Shown: positions 44,501 through 53,256, counted from the stretch's first letter. The stretch is 64,000 nt of DNA from Saccharomonospora viridis DSM 43017 (GCF_000023865.1 NC_013159.1:682001-746000), one strand, 5' to 3'. Made by a program: numbers and translations. The notes: generated by a model not told the origin, from the letters alone.

Positions 44501-44982
44501 CCCAAGTCCCGTAGCTGCTCGGCGTCGACGTGTCGGCGCACGATCTGTGAGCTTTCCGGTGTGCCCACCACGATGGCCCCGTCCGGAATACGCTGACCCG
44601 GCTTCGTGTGGACGGGAACCTTCTTGCCGAGGAGCCCGTTCAGTCCTCTTGCCAGCTCGTCTTTGGCCGCTTCGAGGGGCGTGGTCACGAGGTGTTCCTG
44701 TGCGCCCGGTTCCATTGGCAGGTCACGGGTGTGCCGGTGCACCGGGTTCTTCCCGGCGTTCTGCACGATGACGGTGGTGGCGGACTTCGCGTACCGCTTT
44801 TTGAGGGCCGGGTCCTCGATCTTTGGGTAATGCAGCCACAGGTCCGAGCCGCTGTAGTCGGGGCGGATGGGTGTCGCGGACGCGTCGGGAATCGCGGGTG
44901 CGCCGATCAGCAGGGTCGCCACCAGTGCAACCGGAACCAACAGCGCGAACGCCGTTCTCCGGTGTCGCGGACGTCTCCTCAT
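41518..44982 (-). CDS. Secreted GH67 alpha-glucuronidase with C-terminal accessory modules
   Basis: 1154 residues, far longer than the ~700 of ordinary GH67. A signal peptide (about 1-38, AFALLVPVALVATLLIGAP) indicates export. The GH67 N-domain and barrel (about 45-720) keep the acid in VKANSEGQPGP and the paired carboxylates in NGPLDFQAREPF and ITQEYTG. The C-terminal ~430 residues hold an Ig-like/cadherin-like segment (about 750-920, with SLSVNGTRLDSFDPDVHHY) and a DUF1349/laminin-G-like beta-sandwich (about 925-1150), probably carbohydrate-binding. GH67 removes 4-O-methylglucuronate from xylan oligomers; most known GH67 enzymes are intracellular, so secretion is notable. AAAGGAG precedes the ATG. 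Confidence 0.9.
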   Translation of the reverse strand: MRRRPRHRRTAFALLVPVALVATLLIGAPAIPDASATPIRPDYSGSDLWLHYPKIEDPALKKRYAKSATTVIVQNAGKNPVHRHTRDLPMEPGAQEHLVTTPLEAAKDELARGLNGLLGKKVPVHTKPGQRIPDGAIVVGTPESSQIVRRHVDAEQLRDLGDEGYLIRSASRGRHDFTLIAANSEIGALYGTFAFLRRMQTQQPITDLDITEKPRIAHRYLNYWETERLYAGNDATGTGGLNGENGAVFNFAATGESADRNLPLILDRYLVVARALASVGVNGITINNVNADNAYLTREYVEQTAALADALRPYGIKVGLSVKYTAPTDERFAPDTLTEDQLDPYGEEFRDWWHRKAKQIQEAIPDFIGFTVKANSEGQPGPQDFGYDHGDGANGIAAALEPLGMTVYWRTFVYNADVDNDRLKRAYLEFGPIDDEPQDDGSVGRFADNVFLQTKNGPLDFQAREPFNPMFGRLENTNQALELQITQEYTGQNTMLCYLGPMWQEVLNTDTYATDAAGELLDKRLVGNVVDGTAQGHSDTAIVGVANLGNADNLTGHHFSQANLFAFGRLAWDWTQDSADIATDWVRMTWSNDDHVVDTIVRMMMGSWEALVSYQTPLGVAHQFADGEHYKPYPSQWFMKDDWSPVYYNKADSVGLGYDRSPTGSNFTAQYFPVLAERYGDIESTPENLLMWFHHVPWDRPMANGRIFWDELVHRYQMGVQYVTWMRETWDSLKPFIDDRRWREVRDKLAQHEIDAADWRDTNVQYWQEFSGREIPVDDGPVSATFVVNGTEHGGFDLSADSYRIPVPAGGSPEITEVRTADPDADYEIVSQADGVPGTALVKVTGRSFFGPLVKNYVLELVPDTTLESLSVNGTRLDSFDPDVHHYNALLPSDVDSVATVEAVAHDPAATVHIEQAEHPTGRAVVTVTNGGASSEYTVDLDIALSGSDEFDSDELDERWEWVRHDPDATRLDDGALVIIPQRGGLETGTEPARNIALQEVNGDWTAESKLVFSRPLAHENEQGGLIAYADDDNYVKLAWEMADEDAEINKLHVVLLAEEDGKATSLEVTGADAQRIVGEDGAIWLRLTKSGDTYKAYYSNDGEVYRYFGTTTLSAEPERAGLMAWSGDATATDLEVAFDWFRIHSRGDRVPAR

Positions 44983-45149
44983 CTCGCGGGCTCCTTTGCC
45001 GTGTCGCCGAATAGGGGGAGAGCAGCCGGGAGGAAAGCGGTACGGGCGAATCTCAGATGTCCTTTTCGGACAGCCGAGGGAAATCGATCACCTTGTCGTG
45101 TGTGACCGAGTGTGGAAACACCCACACACCCCGTCAAGGGTCCATTGCC

Positions 45150-45167
45150 GATGAAACGTGTTTCATC
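45150..45167. promoter_or_regulatory. KdgR-like palindrome upstream of the glucuronidase gene
   Basis: GATGAAACGTGTTTCATC has perfect 8-bp arms around GT. It closely resembles the operator class recognised by the IclR-family regulator KdgR (TGAAAC...GTTTCA). It lies 168 bases upstream of the glucuronidase ATG, next to a TTGACG element (45137-45132, minus strand) that could be its -35. Confidence 0.6.
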
Positions 45168-45170
45168 GCG

Positions 45171-45184
45171 CCGAAAGTTTTCGG
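45171..45184 (-). terminator. Short palindrome at the end of uxaC
   Basis: CCGAAAGTTTTCGG (6-bp arms, GT centre) directly follows the uxaC stop on the minus strand. It may act as a weak terminator or as part of the adjacent operator region. Confidence 0.35.
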
Positions 45185-45185
45185 T

Positions 45186-46613
45186 TCACGGACTCCTCGG
45201 CCGTTGGTAGGCGATACGCGGCAGGTGGTAGGCGAGGTCCACGGCCGTCTCGGTGGCCTCGTCCTCGCTGAGCCGGTGTTCGGTGACGAGACGGGCCAGG
45301 TATCCCGCGTCGATCCGGCGGGCGAGGTCGTGTCGCGCCGGAATGGAGGCGAAGGCGCGCGTGTCGTCCACGAACCCCGAGGTGTTGTAGAAGCCGGCCG
45401 TCTCGGTCGCCAGTTCCCGGAAGCGCCGCATACCGTCCGGGCTGTCGAGGAACCACCACGGCGCCCCCAACCGCACCGAGGGATAGGCGCCGGCCAGCGG
45501 TGCCAGCTCGCGACTGTAGACGGTCTCGTCCACGGTGAACAGGACGATCCGGAAGTTCGGGTGGTGCCCGAACGCGTTGAGCAGGGGCCGAAGACCCCGG
45601 GTGAACTCGGCGGCCACCGGGATGTCGAAACCCCTGTCGGGACCGAAGGCCCGGTGGACGTCGTCGTGATGGTTGCGTAGCACTCCGGGATGGAGTTGCA
45701 TCACCAGGCCGTCCTCGCAGGCCATCTCCGCCATGACGAACAACATGTGCCCGGCGAACGCCCCGGCCTCCTCCGGCGTGACCTTCCCGTCGAGCGCGGC
45801 GGAGTAGATGCGGGCCGCCTCGGTGTCGTTAAGCGGTGTGGTGTCGGTGCCCAGATGGCCGTGGTCGGTGGCCAGCGCCCCGGCGCGGATGAACGCCTCC
45901 CGTTGCTTGCGGAGCGCGTCGAGGAAACCGGGATAGGCGGAGGTGTCGAAACCGGTGAGCTTGCCGAGTTCCTCGACGTGCTCGCGCCACCCCTCGCCGG
46001 TCACGTGGACGACGGCGTCGGGCCGGAACGTGGGAATCACCCGGTCCCCCAACCCGTCCTCGCGAAGCCGGGCGTGGTGCCGCAGGTCCGACGTAGCCGG
46101 GTCGGTGGTGGAGATGAGCTCGATGTTGAAACGGCGCAGCAGCGCTCGCGGTCGGAAGTCCGGATCGGACAGTGTGGCGGCCAGCTGATCGTAGATCTCG
46201 TCGGCGGTCTCCGCCGAGGGTTGGACGCGAACCCCGAAGACCTCCACGAGTTCGTGTTCCAACCAGTACCGGGACGGGGTCCCGCGGAACAGGTGCCAGT
46301 TGGAGCACAGCCGTCGCCAGATCGCTCGGGGATCGGACTCCACCGCGCCCCCGTCGCGTCTTGGAACGCCGAGGTCCTCCAGCGGTATCCCCTGGGAGAC
46401 CAGCATGCGCGTCACGTAGTGGTCGGGCACCACGAGCAGGTGGGCCGGGTCCGGGAACGGCAGGTCGTCGGCCAGGACCTCGGCCTCCACGTGGCCGTGC
46501 ATGCACACGAGCGGCAGTGAGCGCGTCGTGTCGTACAGGCGGCGCGCGACCTCGCGGGTGGCGGGGTCGGCGGGAAGAGCGCGATCGGGATGAAGAACGA
46601 GCGGTGTGGCCAT
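45186..46613 (-). CDS. uxaC: Glucuronate isomerase
   Basis: 475 residues of the UxaC family (amidohydrolase-like TIM barrel), which interconverts D-glucuronate and D-fructuronate, or galacturonate and tagaturonate. Seen motifs are VCMHGHVEAEVLADDLPF, SNWHLFRGTPSRYWLEHEL, NIELISTTDP, PTFRPDAVV and the late FVDDTRAFASIPARHD. ATG 46613 has GGAGGAA upstream; the frame to 46679 would cross one LacI operator. It is divergent from the lacI gene, with two operators in the gap, and lies upstream of the glucuronidase gene on the same strand, 203 bases apart. Confidence 0.92.
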   Translation of the reverse strand: MATPLVLHPDRALPADPATREVARRLYDTTRSLPLVCMHGHVEAEVLADDLPFPDPAHLLVVPDHYVTRMLVSQGIPLEDLGVPRRDGGAVESDPRAIWRRLCSNWHLFRGTPSRYWLEHELVEVFGVRVQPSAETADEIYDQLAATLSDPDFRPRALLRRFNIELISTTDPATSDLRHHARLREDGLGDRVIPTFRPDAVVHVTGEGWREHVEELGKLTGFDTSAYPGFLDALRKQREAFIRAGALATDHGHLGTDTTPLNDTEAARIYSAALDGKVTPEEAGAFAGHMLFVMAEMACEDGLVMQLHPGVLRNHHDDVHRAFGPDRGFDIPVAAEFTRGLRPLLNAFGHHPNFRIVLFTVDETVYSRELAPLAGAYPSVRLGAPWWFLDSPDGMRRFRELATETAGFYNTSGFVDDTRAFASIPARHDLARRIDAGYLARLVTEHRLSEDEATETAVDLAYHLPRIAYQRPRSP

Positions 46614-46644
46614 GTGCTGGTTTCCTCCGCGTCGGTGAAAGTGA

Positions 46645-46658
46645 TGCAAAGGTTTGCA
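46645..46658. promoter_or_regulatory. LacI-type operator O1
   Basis: TGCAAAGGTTTGCA, perfect 6-bp arms, 31 bases before the uxaC start. A related site lies exactly 66 bases away in the same divergent promoter region. Confidence 0.7.
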
Positions 46659-46698
46659 CAAGGATTTCCGCCGAAGCAAGCGCCAACTTTCTTAGGTG

Positions 46699-46704
46699 TT
46701 GACA
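46699..46704 (+). promoter_or_regulatory. Consensus -35 element of the lacI/uronate operon
   Basis: A perfect TTGACA hexamer lies 84 bases before the lacI ATG, and operator O2 begins 6 bases after it. A -10 box is not clear. Repressor at O2 would sit in the promoter spacer and block RNA polymerase. Confidence 0.45.
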
Positions 46705-46710
46705 AGTGGT

Positions 46711-46724
46711 TGCAAACGATTGCA
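46711..46724. promoter_or_regulatory. LacI-type operator O2
   Basis: TGCAAACGATTGCA, inverted repeat with the central CG usual for LacI-family operators. It shares 11 of 14 positions with O1 and overlaps the spacer of the lacI promoter. Confidence 0.7.
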
Positions 46725-46782
46725 CGATGCGTCGGGCATGTGCGAGGAAGCACGTCCCTCACGGAAGGCGGGCGGGAACGCC

Positions 46783-47772
46783 ATGGCGGTGACGATTCGA
46801 GACGTGGCGAAGGCCGCGGGAGTGTCGGCCTCGACGGTGTCCCGTGCGTTGGCGGGGTCCGAGCTGGTCGATCCGCGTACCCGCGAGCACGTCCTGCGGG
46901 TGGCGGACGAACTCGGTTACGTGCCCAACCGAGCGGCTCGGGGTCTCATCACGGGCCGGACCGGCAATCTCGGCCTCATCCTGCCCGACCTGGCCAACCC
47001 CTTCTTCCCCGAGGTGGTCAAGGGAGTCCAGGCCCGCGCGCGGGAGGCCGACTACTCGGTGTTCCTCGCCGACACCGACGAGGACCCCACCGCGGAGTTG
47101 GGGTTGGTGCGCGCGCTGTCGAAGCAGGTGGACGGCATCATCCTGTGTTCGCCACGCATGAGCGTCGAGGACATGCGGGCCGCCGCCACCTGTTCGTGCG
47201 TCGTCGCCGTGAACCGGCGCGGCGCGCAGATCCCGGCGATCACGATCGACAACGTCGACGGGATGCGGCAGGCCGTGGCCCATCTCGCCGCGCTCGAACA
47301 TCGCAGGATCGGCTATGTCGCCGGTCCGCGTAGTAGCTGGTCGAACCGGGAGAGGGCACGGGGGATCCGGATGGCGGCCGAGGCGGAGGGCGTCGAACTC
47401 GTGGAGATCGGCAACGTGCCCCCGCGTTTCGAGGGCGGGGTCGCCGCGGCCGATCTCGTCGTCGCCGCGAAGGTCACCGCCGTGGTGGCTTACAACGACT
47501 TGGTCGCGATGGGACTGATAACCCGGCTCGCCTCTCGCGGAATCGAGGTTCCTCGGCAAATCAGTGTGGTCGGCATCGACGACATCCCGATGGCGGCCAT
47601 GTTCAACCCCGGTCTGACGACCGTGTCCGTTCCCAAAAAGCAGTGTGGTCGCGCGGCCGTCGAGTTGCTGTTGAAGCTGCTCAACGAGCCCGGAATCCGG
47701 ATGCCGCGCCGCGAGGTCCCGATGCAGTTGCTGGTTCGGGACACGACCACGGTCGCCCAACGAAGTCCGTAA
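46783..47772 (+). CDS. LacI family regulator of the uronate locus
   Basis: 329 residues. The N-terminal helix-turn-helix and hinge are classic: TIRDVAKAAGVSASTVSRAL and LGYVPNRAARGL. A periplasmic-binding-protein-like sensor domain follows (NLGLILPDLANPFF; VVGIDDIPMAAMFNPGLTTV). I start at ATG 46783, directly at the DNA-binding domain; upstream residues in frame overlap operator O2. It is the first gene of a long plus-strand run (lacI, ABC importer, manD, kdgK, uxaA, uxuB) and divergent from uxaC, so it probably represses both until a uronate or aldobiouronate is present. Confidence 0.92.
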   Translation: MAVTIRDVAKAAGVSASTVSRALAGSELVDPRTREHVLRVADELGYVPNRAARGLITGRTGNLGLILPDLANPFFPEVVKGVQARAREADYSVFLADTDEDPTAELGLVRALSKQVDGIILCSPRMSVEDMRAAATCSCVVAVNRRGAQIPAITIDNVDGMRQAVAHLAALEHRRIGYVAGPRSSWSNRERARGIRMAAEAEGVELVEIGNVPPRFEGGVAAADLVVAAKVTAVVAYNDLVAMGLITRLASRGIEVPRQISVVGIDDIPMAAMFNPGLTTVSVPKKQCGRAAVELLLKLLNEPGIRMPRREVPMQLLVRDTTTVAQRSP

Positions 47773-47827
47773 TCGGAGTCCTCCCGCCGATCAAAGGCTG
47801 CTCGGCGTCACAGAAGGGATTCGACCG

Positions 47828-49028
47828 ATGCGCAGGAACGTCGTGGTGGGCGCACTCGCCGCCGCATTACTGGCCGCTTCGTGCAGTCCGCCCGAAAGCC
47901 CCGGGCCGCAGCGGGCGGCCGGGCCGATCCCGGACAAACCCGCGAAGCCCGTCACCCTCAACATCCTCGACGTGGCGGGGAATCTCCAGCTCACCCAGGG
48001 AATGATCGACCAGTTCGTGGCGGAACACCCGGACATCATCTCCGAGGTGACCTACAGCAGCGCGCCGGCTCCCGACCTGATCGGCAAGGTCAAATCGCAG
48101 CAGAACGCGGGCCGGGTCGACATCGGACTGGTACTGACCGGTGTGGACGGAATGTCGGCCGGTATCGAGCAGGGGCTGTGGGAGGAGGTCCTGCCCAAGC
48201 ACGCCGATCGGTTGCCGGGCATGAAGGACTACCTGGAACCGGCGGCCGAGATGCAGAAACTCGCCCAGGGATACGGGGTGACGGTGACGTACTACCCGTC
48301 CGGGCCGTTGATCGAGTACCTGCCCTCGCGGGTGCCGAACCCGCCGCGCACCGCGCAGGAGCTGCTCGACTACGCGAAGGCCCACCCCGGCAAGGTCGAG
48401 TACGCGCGTCCGTCGAACTCCGGTCCCGGCCGCACCTTCCTGATGGGGCTGCCGTACATCCTGGGGGACTCCGATCCCCGGGACCCGGTCCACGGTTGGG
48501 AGAAGACCTGGGACTATCTGGCGGAGCTGAACTCCTACATCGACCGTTATCCGTCGGGTACCACCCAGACCATGACGGATCTGGCCAACGGCACCGTCGA
48601 CATCGTCGTCACCACCACGGGGTGGGACATCAACCCCCCGGGCCCTGGGTACCGTGCCCGCCGAGGCGGAGATCGGGACCCTCGAGGGGTTCCACTGGGT
48701 CACCGACGCGCACTACGCGGTCATCCCGAAGGGCGCGACGGCCGACCAACAGGCTGCGGCATTGCAGCTCATCCAGTTCATGCTCACCAAGGAACAGCAG
48801 GCGAAGGCCTACGACGAGGGATATTTCTACCCGGGTCCGGCCGTGAAGGGCGTGGACATCTCGATGGCTCCCGAGTCGAGTCAGGAGGTCATCCGACGCT
48901 ACGGCAGGCCGGAGTACGACCAGCTGATCGCCGACCACCCGAAAGAAACGCCACTCGACGCCAAGACGATGGTCGCGGCCTTCGACCGTTGGGACCGCGA
49001 GATCGGTGGCGCGAAGGTGGACCAATGA
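47828..49028 (+). pseudogene. ABC importer substrate-binding lipoprotein, frameshifted
   Basis: Type 2 periplasmic-binding protein of the PotD/AfuA-like class. The N-terminus has a lipoprotein signal (LLAASCSPPE). The first frame runs normally to VVTTTGWDINP (about residue 270); the homologous continuation GTVPAEAEIGTLEGFHWVTD is in the next frame and ends at 49028. Removing one C from the C6 run at 48634-48639 restores a continuous protein of about 399 residues (DINPRALGTVPAE). AAGGGA precedes the ATG. Downstream ATPase and permease genes are intact, so this may be a sequencing error or a recent mutation. The original frame would instead continue to 49078 with unrelated residues. Confidence 0.85.
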
Positions 49029-49078
49029 CATCGGGCGCCGAACGCGACGCCGGAACAGCGGGAGTGGAGGTTGCATGA
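49025..49078 (+). CDS. Possible 17-codon coupling ORF
   Basis: ATG 49025 overlaps the binding-protein stop (ATGA), and this short frame ends in TGA that overlaps the ATPase start (ATGA at 49075). It may carry ribosomes from one gene to the next. The peptide has no recognisable features, and the ATPase has its own GGAGG site within it. Confidence 0.3.
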   Translation: MTSGAERDAGTAGVEVA

Positions 49079-50244
49079 CTGGGTCACCTCTCGGCGCCAC
49101 CGATGCGCCGGCGGAATCACGACGGTCCGGAACGTTCGAGACCCTGAGCCTTCGGGGAGTCGGACGCACCTTCGGCAAGACCGCGGCGCTTAAGGGGCTC
49201 GACCTGGAGATCCGGCGCGGCGAGTTCATCGCCCTGCTCGGTCCCTCGGGATGCGGCAAGTCGACCGCGTTGAACTGTCTTGCGGGGCTGCTGCCACTCA
49301 CCTCGGGCAGCATCTGGCAGGACGAGACCCGCATCGACGTGTTGCCACCCGAACGACGCGGGTTCGGCATGGTGTTCCAGAACTACGCGCTCTTCCCCCA
49401 CATGTCGGTGCGGAAGAACGTGGCCTTCGGGCTGACGATGCGACGGCTGCCGAAGGCGGAGACCGCTCGCCGGACCGAGGAGGCCATCCGCCTCGTGCGG
49501 CTGGAGGAACACGCCCACAAGCTCCCCGGGCAGTTGTCGGGTGGTCAGCAGCAGCGCGTGGCCATCGCCCGTGCCATCGTGCTCGAACCGTCTTTGGTGC
49601 TCATGGACGAACCACTGTCCAACTTGGATGCGAAACTGCGGCTGGAGATGCGCACGGAGATCCGCAGGCTGCACCAGAGCCTCGGACTCACCACCGTCTA
49701 CGTCACCCACGACCAGGAGGAGGCGTTGTCGCTGGCCGACCGCCTCGTGATCCTGCGGGCGGGCACCGTTCAGCAGATCGGGACCCCGGAGGAGCTGCAC
49801 AACCGGCCGGTGAACCAGCACGTGGCCGACTTCATGGGCTACCGCAACCTGATCCGCCTCACCGCGGGGGAACGCACCGACGACGGAATCCGGGTGACGG
49901 GTGAGGGACTGGACCTCGTGGGCACCCACCTCGACGACCTCACTCCCGGCGCCGCGGTGGTGGCCGCCGTGCGTCCCGAGGACGTCCGGCTGTTCGAGCC
50001 GGGAACCACCGGGGACAACCGCTTTCCGGCGATCGTCGAGGTGGTGGAGTACCAGGGTCGGGAACTGGCCGTCGAGGCACGCACGGAGTCGGGACTGCGG
50101 TGGCACCTGCGCACGAGCCACCGACTCGCCCCCGGAGACGCCGTCGTGCTCGGGGTGGCCGTGGAGCGGTTGCTGGTGTTCCGTGACGACACCGCGGAGG
50201 CGCCGAAGAACGTGTCGGTGGCATCGGAACGGGAGTCGGTGTGA
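49075..50244 (+). CDS. ABC importer ATPase (PotA/FbpC/MalK-like)
   Basis: 389 residues. Walker A GPSGCGKST, Q-loop VFQNYALFPHMSV, signature LSGGQQQRVAIARA, Walker B VLMDEPLSNLDAKL and switch YVTHDQEEALSLADR are all present. A C-terminal TOBE domain (about 290-380) follows. The ATPase energises uptake by the two permeases encoded downstream. GGAGG lies 6 bases before ATG 49075. Substrate is inferred from context as a uronate or uronate-containing oligosaccharide; PotA-type systems otherwise carry polyamines, iron or sugar phosphates. Confidence 0.92.
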   Translation: MTGSPLGATDAPAESRRSGTFETLSLRGVGRTFGKTAALKGLDLEIRRGEFIALLGPSGCGKSTALNCLAGLLPLTSGSIWQDETRIDVLPPERRGFGMVFQNYALFPHMSVRKNVAFGLTMRRLPKAETARRTEEAIRLVRLEEHAHKLPGQLSGGQQQRVAIARAIVLEPSLVLMDEPLSNLDAKLRLEMRTEIRRLHQSLGLTTVYVTHDQEEALSLADRLVILRAGTVQQIGTPEELHNRPVNQHVADFMGYRNLIRLTAGERTDDGIRVTGEGLDLVGTHLDDLTPGAAVVAAVRPEDVRLFEPGTTGDNRFPAIVEVVEYQGRELAVEARTESGLRWHLRTSHRLAPGDAVVLGVAVERLLVFRDDTAEAPKNVSVASERESV

Positions 50245-51182
50245 TGGCCGCGGCACCCGTCGCCACAGCGCCACCGGAGCGGGACCGGAAGGAGCCGGCG
50301 GGCCCGAGTCCGGCCCTGCGGCACCGACTCGCCGAACGCGGCATAGACAAGCAGCTGCTCCTGCTGCTGCCCGCCGTGGTGTTCATCGTGGGACTGTTCG
50401 TCTACCCGTTCTGCTACGGTCTGGGCCTGTCGTTCCAGCCGCAGAACGGTGGGGGCCCCTTCGCCGACTACGTGCGCTTCTTCTCCGACCCCTACCAGTT
50501 CAGCACCATCTGGAAGACCCTGGTGCTGGCGATCCCGGCCGCGTTGTTGAACGTGCTGGCCTCGGTGCCGATCGCCTACCGGATGCGGGGCCGGTTCCGT
50601 GGCAAGCGGCTGTTGATGACCGTGCTCGTCGTGCCGATCACGCTCGGCACGGTGCTCACGGCCGAGGGGCTGTTGAACTTCCTCGGGCCGTCCGGGTGGC
50701 TCAACCGGGCGCTCGAGGCGATCGGGTTGGTCGACGAACCGCTCCGGCTCATCAACAACTACTGGGGCGTCTTCTTCTCCCTGGTCATCACGGGATTCCC
50801 GTTCGCGTTCCTGCTCATCTCGTCGTATCTGTCGGGGATCGACCCCACCCTGGAGAAGGCGGCGGCGACCCTCGGTGCGGGCTGGTGGGACCGGTTCCGG
50901 CACATCACGCTGCCGCTGCTGGCACCCGGCTTGGCCACCACGTTCTGCCTCACGTTCGTGCTGGCCTTCAGCGTGTTCCCCTCGGCGATCCTGGTCGGTA
51001 ACCCGTCGGGGGAGACCAGGGTGATCTCGATCGCCGCCTACCAGGCCGCCTACGAGCAGTACGACTACCCGTACGCCTCCACCATCGCGATGATCATGGG
51101 TGTCGTCGAGCTGATCGTGGTGGGCGTGGTGTTGCTGTGGCGGTCCCGCCTCTACACCGGTTCGACGGGAGGGAAGGGATGA
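50241..51182 (+). CDS. ABC importer permease 1
   Basis: 313 residues, six membrane helices starting with [23 protein letters not shown]. The EAA-type loop that contacts the ATPase is seen in [24 protein letters not shown]. Start is GTG 50241, overlapping the ATPase stop by 4 bases; ATG 50244 one codon later is equally possible. It pairs with the next permease to form the channel. Confidence 0.9.
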   Translation: MMAAAPVATAPPERDRKEPAGPSPALRHRLAERGIDKQLLLLLPAVVFIVGLFVYPFCYGLGLSFQPQNGGGPFADYVRFFSDPYQFSTIWKTLVLAIPAALLNVLASVPIAYRMRGRFRGKRLLMTVLVVPITLGTVLTAEGLLNFLGPSGWLNRALEAIGLVDEPLRLINNYWGVFFSLVITGFPFAFLLISSYLSGIDPTLEKAAATLGAGWWDRFRHITLPLLAPGLATTFCLTFVLAFSVFPSAILVGNPSGETRVISIAAYQAAYEQYDYPYASTIAMIMGVVELIVVGVVLLWRSRLYTGSTGGKG

Positions 51183-52051
51183 CGATCCTGCAACCGACTC
51201 CCGACACCCGTCCCCGGCGGCGCAGGCTGGTGGCCAGCCCGGGAGCCTGGCTGGTCTGGGGCGGGGTGGTGTTCTTCCTCGTCGGCCTGCTCGGCGTGGT
51301 GGGCTCGGTGGTGGTGAACTCCTTCGGCACGCGCTGGTTCGACGCCTGGCTGCCGGAAGGGGTGACCACCCGCTGGTACACCCAGGCGTGGCAGGACTTC
51401 GGGCTGAGCGACCTGATCGTCGTGACCGTGCAGGTGGCGGTGGCCGTGGTGGTCCTGTCGCTGCTCATCGGTGTGCCCGCCGCCTACGTCCTGGCGCGCC
51501 GCGACTTCCCCGGCAAGAAACTGATCTACCTGGCGTTCCTGTTGCCGATCCTGATGCCGCCCATCACCTACGGCATCCCACTGGCCACCGTGCTCTACAA
51601 GTTCGGGTTCGCGGGCAACCTCTCCGGGGTCGTGCTGGCCAACCTGGTGCCGTCGGTGCCGTTCGTGATCATGACCATGACGCCGTTCATCGAACAGATC
51701 GACCCCTCGATCGAGCGGGCGGCGCGGATGTGCGGTGCGGGGCTGCGTGCGGTGTTCGTCCGGATCCTCGCCCCACTGTTGATCCCCGGCATCCTCGCTG
51801 CGGGCATCCTCGTGCTCGTGCGCACCGTCGGCATGTTCGAGCTGACGTTCCTCACGGCCGGCCCCGACTCGCAGACGCTCATCGTGGCGCTGTTCCACTC
51901 GATGTCGGCGGCGGGCATCCGTGCGCAGCAGTCCGTGGACGCGATGGCCGTCATCTACACCGCGATGATGCTGATCCTGCTTGTGATCGCCCTGCGCTTC
52001 GTCAACCCGACGCAGTTGGTGGCCCGTGTGAAGGAGGACCCCGAACCGTGA
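51179..52051 (+). CDS. ABC importer permease 2
   Basis: 290 residues with six membrane helices (first: [20 protein letters not shown]). EAA-type loop: [27 protein letters not shown] 51179 overlaps the stop of permease 1, with GGGAGG upstream; its stop overlaps the mannonate dehydratase start. This direct coupling to a uronate-pathway enzyme is the best evidence for the transporter's substrate class. Confidence 0.9.
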   Translation: MTILQPTPDTRPRRRRLVASPGAWLVWGGVVFFLVGLLGVVGSVVVNSFGTRWFDAWLPEGVTTRWYTQAWQDFGLSDLIVVTVQVAVAVVVLSLLIGVPAAYVLARRDFPGKKLIYLAFLLPILMPPITYGIPLATVLYKFGFAGNLSGVVLANLVPSVPFVIMTMTPFIEQIDPSIERAARMCGAGLRAVFVRILAPLLIPGILAAGILVLVRTVGMFELTFLTAGPDSQTLIVALFHSMSAAGIRAQQSVDAMAVIYTAMMLILLVIALRFVNPTQLVARVKEDPEP

Positions 52052-53256
52052 AGATCACCGATGCCCGAGTCATCGTGACATGCCCGGGCCGCAACTTCGT
52101 CACCCTCAAGATCGAGACCGATGAGGGGCTGACCGGCGTCGGCGACGCCACGCTGAACGGTCGTGAGCTCGCCGTCGCGGCGTATTTGCGCGATCACGTC
52201 GTGCCCCTGCTGATCGGCCGCGACGCGCACCGTATCGAGGACACCTGGCAGTACCTGTACCAGGGCGCGTACTGGCGCCGCGGGCCGGTGACCATGAGCG
52301 CGATCGCGGCGGTGGACACCGCGTTGTGGGACATCAAGGGCAAGGCCGCGGGGCTGCCCGTGTACCAGCTGCTCGGCGGGCGAAGCCGCGAGGGCGTCAC
52401 CGTCTACGGCCACGCCAACGGCGAGACCGTCGACGAGGTGCTCGACGAGGTCGCCCGATACCTCGACCTCGGGTACCGGGCGGTGCGACTGCAGTGCGGG
52501 GTTCCCGGTCTGCCCTCCACCTACGGAGTGGGGGCCGACAAGATGTTCTACGAACCCGCGCGCGGCACGGTGCCGGAGGAGAACGTCTGGTCGACCGAGA
52601 AGTACCTGTCGTTCGTACCCAAGCTGTTCGCCCGCGCCCGCGAGGAGTTCGGCCCCGAGCTGCGCCTGCTGCACGACGTGCACCACCGGCTCACCCCCAT
52701 CGAGGCCGCCAGGCTCGGCCGCAGTCTGGAGCCGTACGGGCTGTACTGGTTGGAGGATCCCGTGCCCGCCGACCTGCAGGAGGGGTTCCGACTCATCCGC
52801 GAGCACACCACGACCCCCATCGCGGTGGGCGAGGTGATCAATTCGATCTGGGACTGCGCCGACCTGATTCGCAACCAATTGATCGACTTCATCCGGTGCA
52901 CCGTCGTGCACGCGGGTGGGATCACCCACCTGCGGCGGATCTTCGATCTCGCGGCGTTGCACCACGTGCGTTCGGGCTCGCACGGTGCGACGGACCTGTC
53001 ACCGGTGTGCATGGCCGCTGCGTTGCACCTGGACGTGAGCATCCCCAACTTCGGGTTGCAGGAGTACATGCGGCACACCGAGGCCACCGACGAGGTGTTC
53101 CCGCACGGCTACCACTACGCCGACGGCTATCTGTTCCCCGGTGAGGAGCCGGGACTGGGCGTGGACATCGACGAGGAGGCCGCCGCCCGGTACCCGTACC
53201 GTCAGGCGTACCTGCCGGTGAACCGGCTGGAGGACGGGACGGTGCATCCTTGGTGA
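52048..53256 (+). CDS. manD: D-mannonate dehydratase (ManD/RspA type, enolase superfamily)
   Basis: 402 residues. Mg2+-dependent dehydration of D-mannonate to 2-keto-3-deoxygluconate. Family marks are the opening [21 protein letters not shown]-like strand, the metal ligands in [16 protein letters not shown] and AVGEV, and the catalytic [12 protein letters not shown]. The C-terminus ends [10 protein letters not shown], typical of ManD. GTG 52048 overlaps the permease stop, with AAGGAGG 9 bases upstream. Some ManD paralogues are weak and act on D-gluconate; the surrounding UxuB and KDG kinase support mannonate. Confidence 0.9.
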   Translation: MKITDARVIVTCPGRNFVTLKIETDEGLTGVGDATLNGRELAVAAYLRDHVVPLLIGRDAHRIEDTWQYLYQGAYWRRGPVTMSAIAAVDTALWDIKGKAAGLPVYQLLGGRSREGVTVYGHANGETVDEVLDEVARYLDLGYRAVRLQCGVPGLPSTYGVGADKMFYEPARGTVPEENVWSTEKYLSFVPKLFARAREEFGPELRLLHDVHHRLTPIEAARLGRSLEPYGLYWLEDPVPADLQEGFRLIREHTTTPIAVGEVINSIWDCADLIRNQLIDFIRCTVVHAGGITHLRRIFDLAALHHVRSGSHGATDLSPVCMAAALHLDVSIPNFGLQEYMRHTEATDEVFPHGYHYADGYLFPGEEPGLGVDIDEEAAARYPYRQAYLPVNRLEDGTVHPW

